Assembly: GCA_020073365.1 (NCBI GenBank)
Contig: JAIQFL010000020.1
Coordinates: 1 to 53,847, forward strand
Direction: 5' to 3'
Length of the DNA: 53,847 nt
Origin: Terriglobia bacterium
GTDB lineage: Bacteria; Acidobacteriota; Terriglobia; Bryobacterales; Bryobacteraceae
The stretch's first letter is position 1, and each line of letters starts with the position of its first letter. Under the pieces are notes generated by a model, which had not been told where the DNA came from, ran no database searches, and was given only the letters and a program-made list of their open reading frames with translations. Of the stretch, positions 18,576-27,326 are shown in pieces. The position numbers were made by a program, and so were the translations under genes.

Positions 18576-19291
18576 TCGTTCCGGTACCGGGCCATCGATA
18601 TTGGCGATCTGGATGGCGACCTTCTGCTGGATGGTGAGGAAGCTCGGGGAAAAATGTAATTGCGATCCTGGCGCGATTGGCGGGACCATCCGATGCTTTG
18701 CCGAATCCGGGTCCCTTCGATCCGGGTTTTATAGCGATTCCTAATTTCCCCCTTATAATTGCCTTTCATGCCGACGCCTCACGTGGCCCTCAGTCTTTGG
18801 AATGACGCCTTATTCGTCTATCCCCGCGAGAGAACGCCTCCCCTGGCCAAGCCCGCGCAAATTCGCGGCGACCAAAACATAGTAGGAATCGGGTTGTCGG
18901 ATTCCGCTGGTCGATACCGAGGCTCCAGGAAGCATGATGAACCGGATGCCGTTGATCCTCCACTGATCTTGTTCACACTTCTCACTCGTTGGCCCCAAAG
19001 CCTAAACCACCCTCCGCGTTGCGGACTCCTGAGGCAACGATCCGCCTTGGAGGCGCGTTCCTGTTTGCGCGGATGTTCACGGCGGTGTTCGCCATGAGCT
19101 ACAGTGATGGCACCCAGAATGGCCCGACGAACTGGCCCGTTGCGATTCTCTACGTATCCGGTAGTAAGGGATGCTGAAATCGCGCTTCCCGCGGGAACCA
19201 TTCCTACGCCATCTGCGTATTTCATGGTTGTGGAAACGACCGCGGCCCGCCACGCCGCGATGGTAATCAGCAGTTTCAGGAGAAAGGCAGG
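18576..19291. other. Gene-poor stretch, possible decayed secreted-protein gene
   Basis: No convincing gene in 716 bases. On the minus strand a frame ending near 18818 reads LLKLLITIAAWRAAVVS then GVGMVPAGSAISASLTT, which looks like a signal peptide followed by a secreted domain. It has no start codon in the right place and its second half loses coding character. A second minus-strand frame (18810-18998) contains RINGIRFIMLPG. Together they may be remnants of one decayed gene. Confidence 0.3.
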
Positions 19292-21751
19292 ATGTCATTA
19301 TTTCAGGATGTCCGGTACGGCTTTCGCGCTCTAGGAACCAACCCTGCGTTCACTGCGGTAGGGGTGATTGTTCTGGCGCTCGGCATCGGCGCTAACACGG
19401 CCATCTTCAGCGTCGTCAACGGCGTGCTGCTTCAGCCGCTGCCCTATCGCAACCCCGGACGGCTGGTGCAGCTAAGGGAGAGATCGCCGGACTTCGGAAG
19501 TATGTCTGTCGCCTATCTCAACTTCCTCGACTGGCAAGCCGCCAGTCGCAGTTTTGCCGGCATGGCGGCGTACCGGTGGGAGGACTATGACCTCACGGGT
19601 GCGGGGCAGGCGGAGCACCTCAGCGCCAAAATGGTATCGGCTGATTTCTTCCGCGTCCTTGGCATCCACCCCGTATTGGGCCGCGATTTCGACCCCAAAG
19701 AGGACATTCCTGGCACTACCCCGGTGGTGGTGATCGGCGGCGGCCTCTGGGCGCGGCGATTCGGCTCCAGCCCGGGAGTAATCGGCAAGCAGATCACGCT
19801 CAGCGCGCGCGACTACACCGTCGTCGGCGTCGCTCCCGCGGAGTTTCGGCTGGAAGGCAAAGCCGACGCCTATACGCTCTTGGGACAGTGGGACAGCATC
19901 CTGGCCAGGAATCGCGAAATGCATCCCGGCATCCAGGTGGTGGCCAGCCTTCAGCCGGGAGTTACCCACTCCCAGGCCCGGTCGGAGATGGAGGCGATCG
20001 CGGCTCACCTCGCCGAAGCCCATCCCAAAGCCAACGCCAAACACGGGGTCAACCTGGTGCCGCTTACTCAGGTGATTGTCGGCAACGTCCGCCACACCTT
20101 GCTGGTCCTGCTGGGCGCGGTGGGTTTCGTGCTGCTAATTGCCTGCGCCAACGTGGCCAATCTCCTGCTGGCTCGCGCCGCCGGCCGCCGCAAGGAGATG
20201 GCCATCCGCTCGGCCATGGGTGCCGGCCGCGGCCGGGTAGCGCGGCAGTTGCTGACCGAGAGCGTGGTGCTGGCATTCTTCGGCGGCGCGGCCGGGCTGG
20301 CCGTTGCCAAATATGGCGTCCGGGCCGTGCTCGCCGCCGTGCCGGGCGGACTGCCGCGAATGGAAAACATCGGTGTGGACGGCTGGGTCCTCGCCTTCAC
20401 GCTGACCGTATCGCTGCTCACTGGCATTGTGTTCGGCCTGGCGCCCGCCCTGCAGGTTTCCGCCTGCGATCTCAATGAGACTCTCAAGGAAGGCAGCCGC
20501 GGCTCCACGGCCGGCCCGCATCGCCTGCGAAACCTGCTGGTGGTTTCCGAAGTGGCTGCCGCCTTGCTGCTGCTGGTTGGCGCCGGCCTGATGCTGCGCA
20601 CCATGTGGCGCCTCAACGCCGTCAACCCGGGATTCGATTCACACAGCGTTCTCACTTTTTCCGTGGGCCTCCCGCCAACGGATACCGCGAGTTCCGAACG
20701 CATCCTCCAGGCCCTGGATCGCACCGGCGAGTGTATCCGCGGCGTCCCCGGCGTGAAGAGCGCCTCCCTGACCACCCTCCTCCCACTGGTCGGCAACGAC
20801 GACGAGATCCCCTTCTACGTCAGCGGACGGCCCCGTCCCTCCTCGCAGGGCGACATGTTGTGGGCCCTCCTGTACGCGACCGGCCCCGGCTACCGCGAGG
20901 CCATGGATATTCCCCTCCTCCGCGGACGCTTCCTGGCACCCGGCGATACGCGGAACGGCGCGCGTGTGGTGGTGATCGACGAGGTGATGGCGCACAGCGT
21001 CTTCCCGCATGAAGACCCACTGGGCAAGAGCATCATCGTGGCCGACCTTGGCGGCAACCTCGGCCCCGAACTCACCAAGCCCATGGAAATCGTCGGCGTG
21101 GTGGGACACGTGAAGCACTGGGGATTGGACAACGATTTGACCGCCAAGGTCCGGAGCGAACTCTACTTGCCCTTCGTCCAGATTCCCGATCCGTTCCTCA
21201 AGGGTATGGCCGGCTCCAACCACTTCGTGGTGCGCACCGGCAAGGATCCCTTTTCCTTGGTGGCGGCCGTGCGCCATTCGGTTCTCGAGGCCGGCGCCGA
21301 CCAACCGGTCTTCGACATGCGAACGATGGACCAGATCGTTGCGGCCTCCATGGAGGGCCGGCGCTTTTCCACGCTGCTGCTGAGCATCTTCGCGGGCCTC
21401 GCGCTACTGCTGGCCGCCGTGGGGATCTATGGCGTGGTCTCTTACTCCATCGCGCAGCGCACCAACGAGATCGGCATCCGCATGGCTCTCGGCGCCAGGC
21501 CGCGGGACGTGCTGCGCGTGGTGGTCTCGCAAGCGATGATGCCCGTCCTGGCAGGCGTGGTAATCGGGTTGGCCGCCTCCGCCGGGCTGACGCGCCTTAT
21601 GGCCAACATGCTCTACGGTGTGGAGGCCACCGATCCTCTCACTTTCCTGGCCGTTGCCGTTGCTATCGCATTCGTGGCGCTGCTCGCCAGTTGCATCCCG
21701 GCGCTGCGCGCCGTGAAGATTGAGCCCACGGTCGCCTTGCGTCACGAATGA
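19292..21751 (+). CDS. ADOP-family MacB/FtsX permease 1
   Basis: An 819-residue inner-membrane protein. The first span (about residues 18-42, FTAVGVIVLALGIGANTAIF) and first MacB-like periplasmic domain (to about 265) are followed by an FtsX block at about 270-420, recognised by LLARAAGRRKEMAIRSAMGAG. A second periplasmic domain (450-690) and a second FtsX block follow (RTNEIGIRMALGARPRDVLR). This duplicated layout without ABC ATPase is the acidobacterial duplicated orphan permease. MacB-type systems use mechanotransmission to export peptides or lipoproteins; the ATPase partner here is unknown. The N-terminal prefix domain of many ADOPs is absent. GGCAGG precedes the ATG. It stands alone. Confidence 0.9.
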   Translation: MSLFQDVRYGFRALGTNPAFTAVGVIVLALGIGANTAIFSVVNGVLLQPLPYRNPGRLVQLRERSPDFGSMSVAYLNFLDWQAASRSFAGMAAYRWEDYDLTGAGQAEHLSAKMVSADFFRVLGIHPVLGRDFDPKEDIPGTTPVVVIGGGLWARRFGSSPGVIGKQITLSARDYTVVGVAPAEFRLEGKADAYTLLGQWDSILARNREMHPGIQVVASLQPGVTHSQARSEMEAIAAHLAEAHPKANAKHGVNLVPLTQVIVGNVRHTLLVLLGAVGFVLLIACANVANLLLARAAGRRKEMAIRSAMGAGRGRVARQLLTESVVLAFFGGAAGLAVAKYGVRAVLAAVPGGLPRMENIGVDGWVLAFTLTVSLLTGIVFGLAPALQVSACDLNETLKEGSRGSTAGPHRLRNLLVVSEVAAALLLLVGAGLMLRTMWRLNAVNPGFDSHSVLTFSVGLPPTDTASSERILQALDRTGECIRGVPGVKSASLTTLLPLVGNDDEIPFYVSGRPRPSSQGDMLWALLYATGPGYREAMDIPLLRGRFLAPGDTRNGARVVVIDEVMAHSVFPHEDPLGKSIIVADLGGNLGPELTKPMEIVGVVGHVKHWGLDNDLTAKVRSELYLPFVQIPDPFLKGMAGSNHFVVRTGKDPFSLVAAVRHSVLEAGADQPVFDMRTMDQIVAASMEGRRFSTLLLSIFAGLALLLAAVGIYGVVSYSIAQRTNEIGIRMALGARPRDVLRVVVSQAMMPVLAGVVIGLAASAGLTRLMANMLYGVEATDPLTFLAVAVAIAFVALLASCIPALRAVKIEPTVALRHE

Positions 21752-21910
21752 GCGCCAGCTACTTTCGCGAGTCGCCGACAAGATGGGCCCACTGGAGATC
21801 CGGCGATATGACTCAAGGAGCAAGCCACTGGTTCGACCAGTCGTCCGCCCCACTGGGCTGTTTCGCGAGATTTCTCTCAAGAAGCACCGCGGCCGACCGA
21901 TATGTAGGCT

Positions 21911-22150
21911 ATGGATATCTCCGCGATTGCGTTACAAGGACTGAACCAGGCGCAGGCGCAACTGGAACAAGCCGGCGGAAGGTTGGCCTCCATCGGAGCA
22001 GATTCCACGGAGGGCATGCCGGTCGACACCACAGACCTCAGTCAGGCCGCAGTGGCTCTTCTTTCCCCAAAGAATGAATTTGCGGCAAATATTGCGTCAC
22101 TCAAGGTGGGAAATGAGCTGCAGCGGCAGGTGCTGGATTTATTGGCGTAA
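21911..22150 (+). CDS. Small protein resembling flagellar rod/hook D0 ends
   Basis: A 79-residue protein. Its first half (MDISAIALQGLNQAQAQLEQ) resembles the N-terminal helix of flagellar rod and hook proteins. Its second half (DTTDLSQAAVALLSPKNEF, then AANIASLKVGNELQRQVLDL) resembles the C-terminal D0 helix pattern VDLxxExVxLIxAQxxFxAN found in FlgC, FlgE and FlgG. It would be a minimal coiled pair of D0 helices with the middle of the protein missing. No flagellar gene is near. The match is by pattern only and could be coincidental coiled-coil similarity. Confidence 0.5.
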   Translation: MDISAIALQGLNQAQAQLEQAGGRLASIGADSTEGMPVDTTDLSQAAVALLSPKNEFAANIASLKVGNELQRQVLDLLA

Positions 22151-22260
22151 CGATTCGCAACATAGCACCACACCGCACCTGTGCCACTAGTACCGATCGG
22201 CCTACGCGTTTTGAAACTCTCGGCAGCTTTCTGCGTCTACTAGGGCAGGAGGAAGGGGCT

Positions 22261-22470
22261 ATGAGTAACGCGGTAGATCGAATCAAGCTCGGCGAGGCTG
22301 TTCTGGCCCTCATCGAGCAGAAGCGCATTGAAACCGGTGACGAGCTCCTGGGTGCGAGCATCGAACGCGCGGTTCTGGACACCCAGTTTCAGGAGCTCGA
22401 ATCCGAGATCCTGGAGAATCCCGGCGCTTTCGAGCCTTGGCTCATCCGGCGCCGTCGCGGCGACGCATAA
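22261..22470 (+). CDS. Small hypothetical protein
   Basis: A 69-residue acidic, helix-rich protein (MSNAVDRIKLGEAVLALIEQ at the N-terminus) with no motif I recognise. Support comes from a good ribosome-binding site, AGGAGGAAGG, just before the ATG, and from a sensible amino-acid composition. It ends 3 bases before the stop of the convergent spermidine-synthase-like gene, so the two genes are packed end to end. Confidence 0.55.
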   Translation: MSNAVDRIKLGEAVLALIEQKRIETGDELLGASIERAVLDTQFQELESEILENPGAFEPWLIRRRRGDA

Positions 22471-22473
22471 CCT

Positions 22474-24672
22474 CTACTGCCTCCACTCCGTCGCCATGTT
22501 GTCATCGGTGACGATCCGCCTGCCGCGCGTGCGGCGGAGAATGTTTTCCCTGGTTTCCATGCCCTCGGAAACATACGTGTTTCCCGGCAGCGTGTCGGCG
22601 CGGGCCAGGATCTCGTTCAACCGATCGCGATCCACCTGTGTGGATGGATCGAGGATCGGGATTCCCTCCAGCCGATAACTCAGCAAAGTAGTCCGCCAGC
22701 GCTCCCGGTCGATCTGAATCGGACTGTCGCTCACCACCATAAACGGGCCGAAACGGAACGCGTAGGGGAAGTGCTCGGCCCCGGTCCGCTGCGCGTCCCA
22801 TGAGAACGTGGTGTTGTAGTAGAGGATTCCGCCCGGCTTGAGCAGTTGGCGCGCGAGATCCAGAAACTCCACCGACAGCAGGTTGGTAGCATGGGCGCGC
22901 CAGTAGTAAATGGTGTCCATCACGATGACGTCGAACCTGCGGTGGCGATTGCGCAGCATCCAGCGGCGTCCGTCGTCGATCACGATCTCCACCTTGGGAT
23001 TGTGCAACAGCGGGGACACCATGGGATAGCGCCGGACTACCTCAACATATCCGGGGTTGATCTCGATCACCACCTGCTTCTCGATCCGCGGATGGTTGGC
23101 CATGATCTCCGACCACGCGCCGCCGGACAGCCCCACTTCCAGCACTTCCTTGGGGCTGGGGTGGAAGAAGCTGAGGGCCAGGGGACGCAGGAGCAGGTCG
23201 GTCTCATGCACGTCGGTAGTCATCCAGCCGTCGAAGGCGCCGCCTCCGAAGATGGCGCCGTCTTCGTCTACGGTGACGACGCCGCTGCGGGTCTCCACCA
23301 CGTCGGCCAGTCGCGTGCCCGGCTGTCCCCATTCCTGCTTGTATTGCATCTGGCCGTAGGCCGTGGCGAACAGCGGTCCTGAAGCCAACACTATGGCCAC
23401 GGCGGCGCACGAGACGATGGCGGACGCGATAGCCCTCTCCCGGCCCCGCAGCCCGGCAAGGACCGCGAGCGCCATCGCCATGGCGGTACCCAGCAAGGCC
23501 AGAATCACGGAGATCCAGCGCAGCGAGAACCAATCCATCAAGACGAACCCCACCACCCAACTTCCGGCCGCCGATCCGATGATGTTGCCGAGGTACAGGT
23601 AGCTCAGGCCGGCCCCGGCGCCTGCATCGGGCCGGACGGAGATGTGACACAGCAGTGGGAACGTAGCGCCCAGCATGCCCGCGGTGACGGCCACCAGCGG
23701 CAGAGTCCACACATAGTTCACGTGGCGCACCGCCAGCGCCACGAGGGGCACGATGGAGAATCCCAGCAGGCTCGCCAGCAGTACCAGGACAGAGATGGAA
23801 CGCGCCAACCGAACTACGTCGGAGGTTGCCTGTCTGCAAATGCGGCGGCTCAGCCAAGAGCCAAAGGCGATGCCCGCCAGAAAGGCGCCCAGCACATACG
23901 CGAAACACTGCGCGAGTCCGCTGGTGGCAAACGAGTACAGGCGATACCAGACGATCTCATAGCACAGCGAGAGGAAACCTGCCAAGGCCGCCAGGGCGAC
24001 CGCCACAGGGAATGGCAGCATGGGCGCGCAGTCCGGCGTACCCATTTCCCGCGGCTCGTCTCCCGCCGGATTCGCGGGCCAGCGGAAGTGCAGCAGGAGA
24101 ACGGTCGAGCCCACCAGGATGTTGAGCGCCGCGGCAACGGCGACTGACCCGGACATCCCCAGGTACCGCATGGTTACCAGCGCCGCCACGAAGCACGCCA
24201 CCGCCGAACCTAGCGTGTTTACGAAATACAGCGCGCCGACCGAACGCCCCACATTGCCGGAGAACTTCACCAGTTGTGCCACCAGCAGTGGTAACGTGGC
24301 GCCCATCAGAACCGTGGGGACCAGAACGAGGGCGAAGGACAGCAGCCCGGTTTCGAGCGGCGGCGCACCGGCGGTGAACCGCGCCACCGCATGGAACAAT
24401 GGCAACGATGCCGCGCCGTAGGCCGCGATTCCCAATTCGATTCCGCCGAAGAGCAGCAGCAGAGGAGCGGAGGGGTTCCGGGAGATCCTGCCGCCCGCGA
24501 GACTGCCCAGGCCCAACCCCAGCATGAACGCGCTGACCACCACGGTGACGGACTCGATGTTGACACCGTAGATGGCGAACAGCGTGCGCTGCCATACGAT
24601 CTGATAGATCAGCGCGGGGAATCCGGACACGAAGAACAGGAGATAGAACCACTGGAAGGCCGCTCTTGGCAT
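22474..24672 (-). CDS. Fused multi-span membrane / spermidine-synthase-like protein
   Basis: A 732-residue fusion. The first 450 residues contain about 12 hydrophobic spans in a transporter-like arrangement (LFFVSGFPALIYQIVWQRTL, then AFMLGLGLGSLAGGRISR). The C-terminal 220 residues form a Rossmann-type spermidine-synthase fold: LEVGLSGGAWSEI for the AdoMet loop, VVIEINPGYVEVV with the acidic ribose ligand, and VIDDGRRWML. This architecture is known as fused MFS/spermidine synthase. The usual polyamine-binding residues cannot be confirmed, so aminopropyl transfer is not assured; transport or a methyltransferase-like reaction is possible. It is preceded only by non-coding sequence. Confidence 0.85.
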   Translation of the reverse strand: MPRAAFQWFYLLFFVSGFPALIYQIVWQRTLFAIYGVNIESVTVVVSAFMLGLGLGSLAGGRISRNPSAPLLLLFGGIELGIAAYGAASLPLFHAVARFTAGAPPLETGLLSFALVLVPTVLMGATLPLLVAQLVKFSGNVGRSVGALYFVNTLGSAVACFVAALVTMRYLGMSGSVAVAAALNILVGSTVLLLHFRWPANPAGDEPREMGTPDCAPMLPFPVAVALAALAGFLSLCYEIVWYRLYSFATSGLAQCFAYVLGAFLAGIAFGSWLSRRICRQATSDVVRLARSISVLVLLASLLGFSIVPLVALAVRHVNYVWTLPLVAVTAGMLGATFPLLCHISVRPDAGAGAGLSYLYLGNIIGSAAGSWVVGFVLMDWFSLRWISVILALLGTAMAMALAVLAGLRGRERAIASAIVSCAAVAIVLASGPLFATAYGQMQYKQEWGQPGTRLADVVETRSGVVTVDEDGAIFGGGAFDGWMTTDVHETDLLLRPLALSFFHPSPKEVLEVGLSGGAWSEIMANHPRIEKQVVIEINPGYVEVVRRYPMVSPLLHNPKVEIVIDDGRRWMLRNRHRRFDVIVMDTIYYWRAHATNLLSVEFLDLARQLLKPGGILYYNTTFSWDAQRTGAEHFPYAFRFGPFMVVSDSPIQIDRERWRTTLLSYRLEGIPILDPSTQVDRDRLNEILARADTLPGNTYVSEGMETRENILRRTRGRRIVTDDNMATEWRQ

Positions 24673-24801
24673 GGTGATCCCGCCATGGTATTACACGGCG
24701 GAGCACCGGGCGTGGGAACCTCCAGGCACATCGCGCAACATCCGCTCCTCTTCAGAGCCCCTCACACGTGTAGTGCGCCAAATGGGCAGGCGAGCACGGC
24801 C

Positions 24802-24942
24802 CTAAACAGCAGTCTCACGCAGTTCGGTATGTTCGGCGAGGGGATCTTCCAAGAGTCTCGCACGATACCCTTCGAGACGATTGACTGCTTCACAGAGCGG
24901 CCCATCGGCTGTGACAATAACCTTGTGGCGCGTGACAGACAT
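24802..24942 (-). CDS. Very small hypothetical protein
   Basis: A 46-residue frame (MSVTRHKVIVTADGPLCEAV at its start) 14 bases downstream of the 89-residue small gene on the same strand. GAAGGCGAG stands about 7 bases before the ATG. The composition is acidic and helix-prone (VNRLEGYRARLLEDPLAE). No family is recognised; the case rests on position, ribosome-binding site and coding-like composition. Confidence 0.4.
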   Translation of the reverse strand: MSVTRHKVIVTADGPLCEAVNRLEGYRARLLEDPLAEHTELRETAV

Positions 24943-24956
24943 CAGCAAACTCGCCT

Positions 24957-25226
24957 TCAACACTGCAGTTCCGAACAGGAATAAAACGGGACGCCATTGT
25001 CTGGGACGAGTCGCATGCGGCCTCTCATACAGACTCTTTCCCGGAGTGCTCGCTCCCATGCAAACTCAATCCGGACAGGTTCACAGTCTTCCGACACCCA
25101 GGTGCCATGCACCGAGACCAGCTTTACCGCATCCTCGGCGTCTTTTACCGCAACCCGCATGCTGTCGCTATCCCGTGAAAGGATGACAGCTTCTACCGTC
25201 CGTCCGTCTCGATATTTGATGGTCAT
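24957..25226 (-). CDS. Small hypothetical protein, beta-rich
   Basis: An 89-residue protein starting MTIKYRDGRTVEAVILSRD. The first 55 residues look like a small beta-barrel (alternating TVEAVILSRD, MRVAVKDAEDAVKLVSVHG, TWVSEDCEPVRIEFAW). Three Cys residues occur in the last 25. The ATG at 25226 is chosen because GCGAGGG precedes it closely; the frame upstream has no coding character. It forms a possible two-gene unit with the 46-residue gene downstream. Proteins of this shape seem common in acidobacteria, but that is from memory and unchecked. Confidence 0.55.
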   Translation of the reverse strand: MTIKYRDGRTVEAVILSRDSDSMRVAVKDAEDAVKLVSVHGTWVSEDCEPVRIEFAWERALRERVCMRGRMRLVPDNGVPFYSCSELQC

Positions 25227-25274
25227 GTTGCCCTCGCCTTCTGGAACCATCGTGCACCATCCTCGGCGCCGGGG

Positions 25275-25310
25275 CCAGTCCTTGGCGTACCCCGGCGCTA
25301 CCAGGACTGG
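25275..25310. repeat. Short inverted repeat
   Basis: Arms CCAGTCCT (25275-25282) and AGGACTGG (25303-25310) enclose a GC-rich centre. It lies between the small minus-strand gene and the GTG of the TIGR03437 protein, in a 228-base gap with no other feature seen. Confidence 0.5.
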
Positions 25311-25454
25311 TAGTCCGAAACCGCGAAATATTAACTTTTTGGTGAAAGTGGAGGCCGCTGCCTTTCGGTAGCGAAACGTCGTGCCCTGGCACGGCGAACC
25401 AGAAACGGCCCGAGCCATCCGATTGAACTACGATAGACTCAAGGGGGTGAACGG

Positions 25455-26060
25455 GTGTCGATATACAGGTTCACCACGCGCCATCTGTTCCTGCTCGCCA
25501 CGGGCGTTGTCCTTTCGGCGGGCTTCGCACAGAGCGGCGATCCATCCTATCTCAGCCGGCTGCCCTCGGGAGACCGCTGGATCGCGCACCTTACCGGCGA
25601 TCTTCTTCCGTTTTGGACCGTCCCCGACGACGGGACCCAGACCAGCGCGGATACCGAGCTTGCCGCAGTCTCGCCCGGAATCTTCCAACTGACCGCGGGC
25701 AGCCTGGCCGCCGCCAACGTAGTTCGCGTGAAAGCCGACCTGACGCAGGCGATTGAAGGGGTTTACCAACTGGGCCCCGCCAACGAGGTACGCGCGCGGC
25801 CGATCGATCTGGGCCCCGCCGCCGAACAGGTCTACCTTTCGTTGCATGGAACCGGAATTCAGAAAGCCAAAGCCGTGGCGGTGACCGTGGGAGGGCAGGA
25901 TGTACCGGTGTGGTACTGGGGGTCACACGCTTCGTTGACTGGTGTGGATCAGACCAACGTCGGCCCATTGCCGCGTTCCCTGGGCGGAAGAGGGCGGGTG
26001 AATCTCATCTTGACCGCCGACGGCCAGACGGCCAACCCGGTGCAGTTGGTGATCCAGTAG
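25455..26060 (+). CDS. Secreted protein consisting mainly of a TIGR03437 domain
   Basis: A 201-residue protein with a signal peptide (residues 8-25, HLFLLATGVVLSAGFA). Most of the mature chain matches the domain first defined as the Solibacter C-terminal domain TIGR03437: AAVSPGIFQLTAGSLAA, EQVYLSLHGTGIQKAKAVAV, GQDVPVWYWGSHASLTGVDQ and a final VNLILTADGQTANPVQLVI. In Solibacter this domain ends many large secreted proteins; here it is nearly the whole protein. It resembles an Ig-like surface or sorting domain; the role is unknown. GTG start with GGGGG about 10 bases upstream. Confidence 0.75.
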   Translation: MSIYRFTTRHLFLLATGVVLSAGFAQSGDPSYLSRLPSGDRWIAHLTGDLLPFWTVPDDGTQTSADTELAAVSPGIFQLTAGSLAAANVVRVKADLTQAIEGVYQLGPANEVRARPIDLGPAAEQVYLSLHGTGIQKAKAVAVTVGGQDVPVWYWGSHASLTGVDQTNVGPLPRSLGGRGRVNLILTADGQTANPVQLVIQ

Positions 26061-26112
26061 GAGGGGGGTGTATCCACTCGGGCGCAAAAATGATTCCACC
26101 GCGAGAACACCT

Positions 26113-26186
26113 CTCGCTAACGCTCGTGGCTCTGAAGCCACCGTTGCATGCACAGGGCCCGTGGCGGAGCCGCGAGCGTCAGCGAG
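26113..26186. repeat. Imperfect long inverted repeat
   Basis: A 20-base arm at 26113-26132 matches the reverse complement of 26167-26186 at 18 of 20 positions, separated by 34 bases. It lies between convergent genes (TIGR03437 protein and TPR protein), so it could act as a bidirectional terminator or be a dispersed element. Confidence 0.65.
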
Positions 26187-26228
26187 CGGTTGCACCCCTG
26201 GAAAACCGAATTTTGCGCCAGAAAGTAG

Positions 26229-27326
26229 TTAGATGCGCTCGCCAAGAATGGCATTGCGCAATTGCTGCAACGCCTGCGCACGTTGGGGGTCTGGATGGTC
26301 CTCGAGATACTGCCGCATCTGGTTCAACTTCTGAACCGCCTGCCCGATCTGGTTTCCCTCGGCGTACAAGCGAGCCAGCATGTCCAGCGCGTTCCAATAC
26401 GCCGGCCCGGGTTGTTTGCGCAGAGCCGGCGCGCTCTGCTCCATGAGCTCCAGCAGCTCCGCAGCCTTCTCCGGGCTGCCTGCCTTGCGGTGGCAGCGAA
26501 CCTGAATGCTCCATGTCTGCCAATAGCGCGCACGCATTTCCTGCAGCACTTCGCGTTTGTACTCCGCCGTGTACCAGTCGAATGGGCGGATCCGCTGGCT
26601 GCGCCACTCTTCGTCCTCGAGGGCCTGGCCCGTCATCCGGATAATCCGGTCGGGATCGCCGTTGGCCGCAAGCAGCTTCTCGGCCTGCTCGAATAATGGA
26701 CTTCGCTCCGGCGGCGGAGCGGGGCGCGCCGCCAGAGCCTCTCCGGGGCAGAACGCCAGAAACTTCGCGCGCTCGGCCTTTTCCGCGTCCGCGTTGCGAT
26801 AGGGCGAGGCGCCACCGTAGACTTCCGCGAGAATGCGATGCGCGGGCGCAAACTCGGGAAACTCCTGCAGCATCTCGCGCAAGCCCTGGATCGCTGCCGG
26901 CGTGCCGCGGCCTACCAGTGCGCGCAGGTGCAGGTAGCGGTACATCGAATCGCCCGGATGCTGCGCCTCGAGTGCCAGATATTGATCCTCCAGTTCGCGC
27001 AGGTGCCCTTCGATCCCGTGGCGGTGGATGGCATCCTGATACGCTTCGTGGACGAAGAGACTCTCGGGATAGCGCTCGCGCAGTTCCAGAAACGGCGCGA
27101 CGTTTTGTTCGGTTGCGACCGGATTCGTGACCGGAGTGGCGGCGGCCTTTTGTAATTCGGCGGCGAGTTGGGGGGCCGCCCGGCAAACACCTGACTGAGC
27201 GTGACACACCGAACAGAGGGAGACTGCCAGCGGGAGAAGTGCTCGGAACCCCGTCCGCGCACACTTGCCCCTCAGCGCAAGGAACGCGTCCCGGCGCGAG
27301 AAGTGTGCGCGAGCGGAGTTACGCAT
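26229..27326 (-). CDS. Secreted TPR-like repeat protein
   Basis: A 365-residue protein with a long N-terminus containing a hydrophobic stretch (LLPLAVSLCSVCHA, residues about 30-44), a probable signal sequence. The rest is almost entirely helical with TPR-like spacing: LRELEDQYLALEAQHPGDS, IQGLREMLQEFPEFAPAHRI and YWNALDMLARLYAEGNQIG. TPR proteins act as scaffolds. Its ATG overlaps the TAA of the di-heme oxidoreductase gene (TAATG), so it is translated downstream of that broken gene and may have been its accessory protein. The motif CSVCHAQ at the signal end resembles a heme-binding CxxCH, probably by chance. Confidence 0.7.
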   Translation of the reverse strand: MRNSARAHFSRRDAFLALRGKCARTGFRALLPLAVSLCSVCHAQSGVCRAAPQLAAELQKAAATPVTNPVATEQNVAPFLELRERYPESLFVHEAYQDAIHRHGIEGHLRELEDQYLALEAQHPGDSMYRYLHLRALVGRGTPAAIQGLREMLQEFPEFAPAHRILAEVYGGASPYRNADAEKAERAKFLAFCPGEALAARPAPPPERSPLFEQAEKLLAANGDPDRIIRMTGQALEDEEWRSQRIRPFDWYTAEYKREVLQEMRARYWQTWSIQVRCHRKAGSPEKAAELLELMEQSAPALRKQPGPAYWNALDMLARLYAEGNQIGQAVQKLNQMRQYLEDHPDPQRAQALQQLRNAILGERI

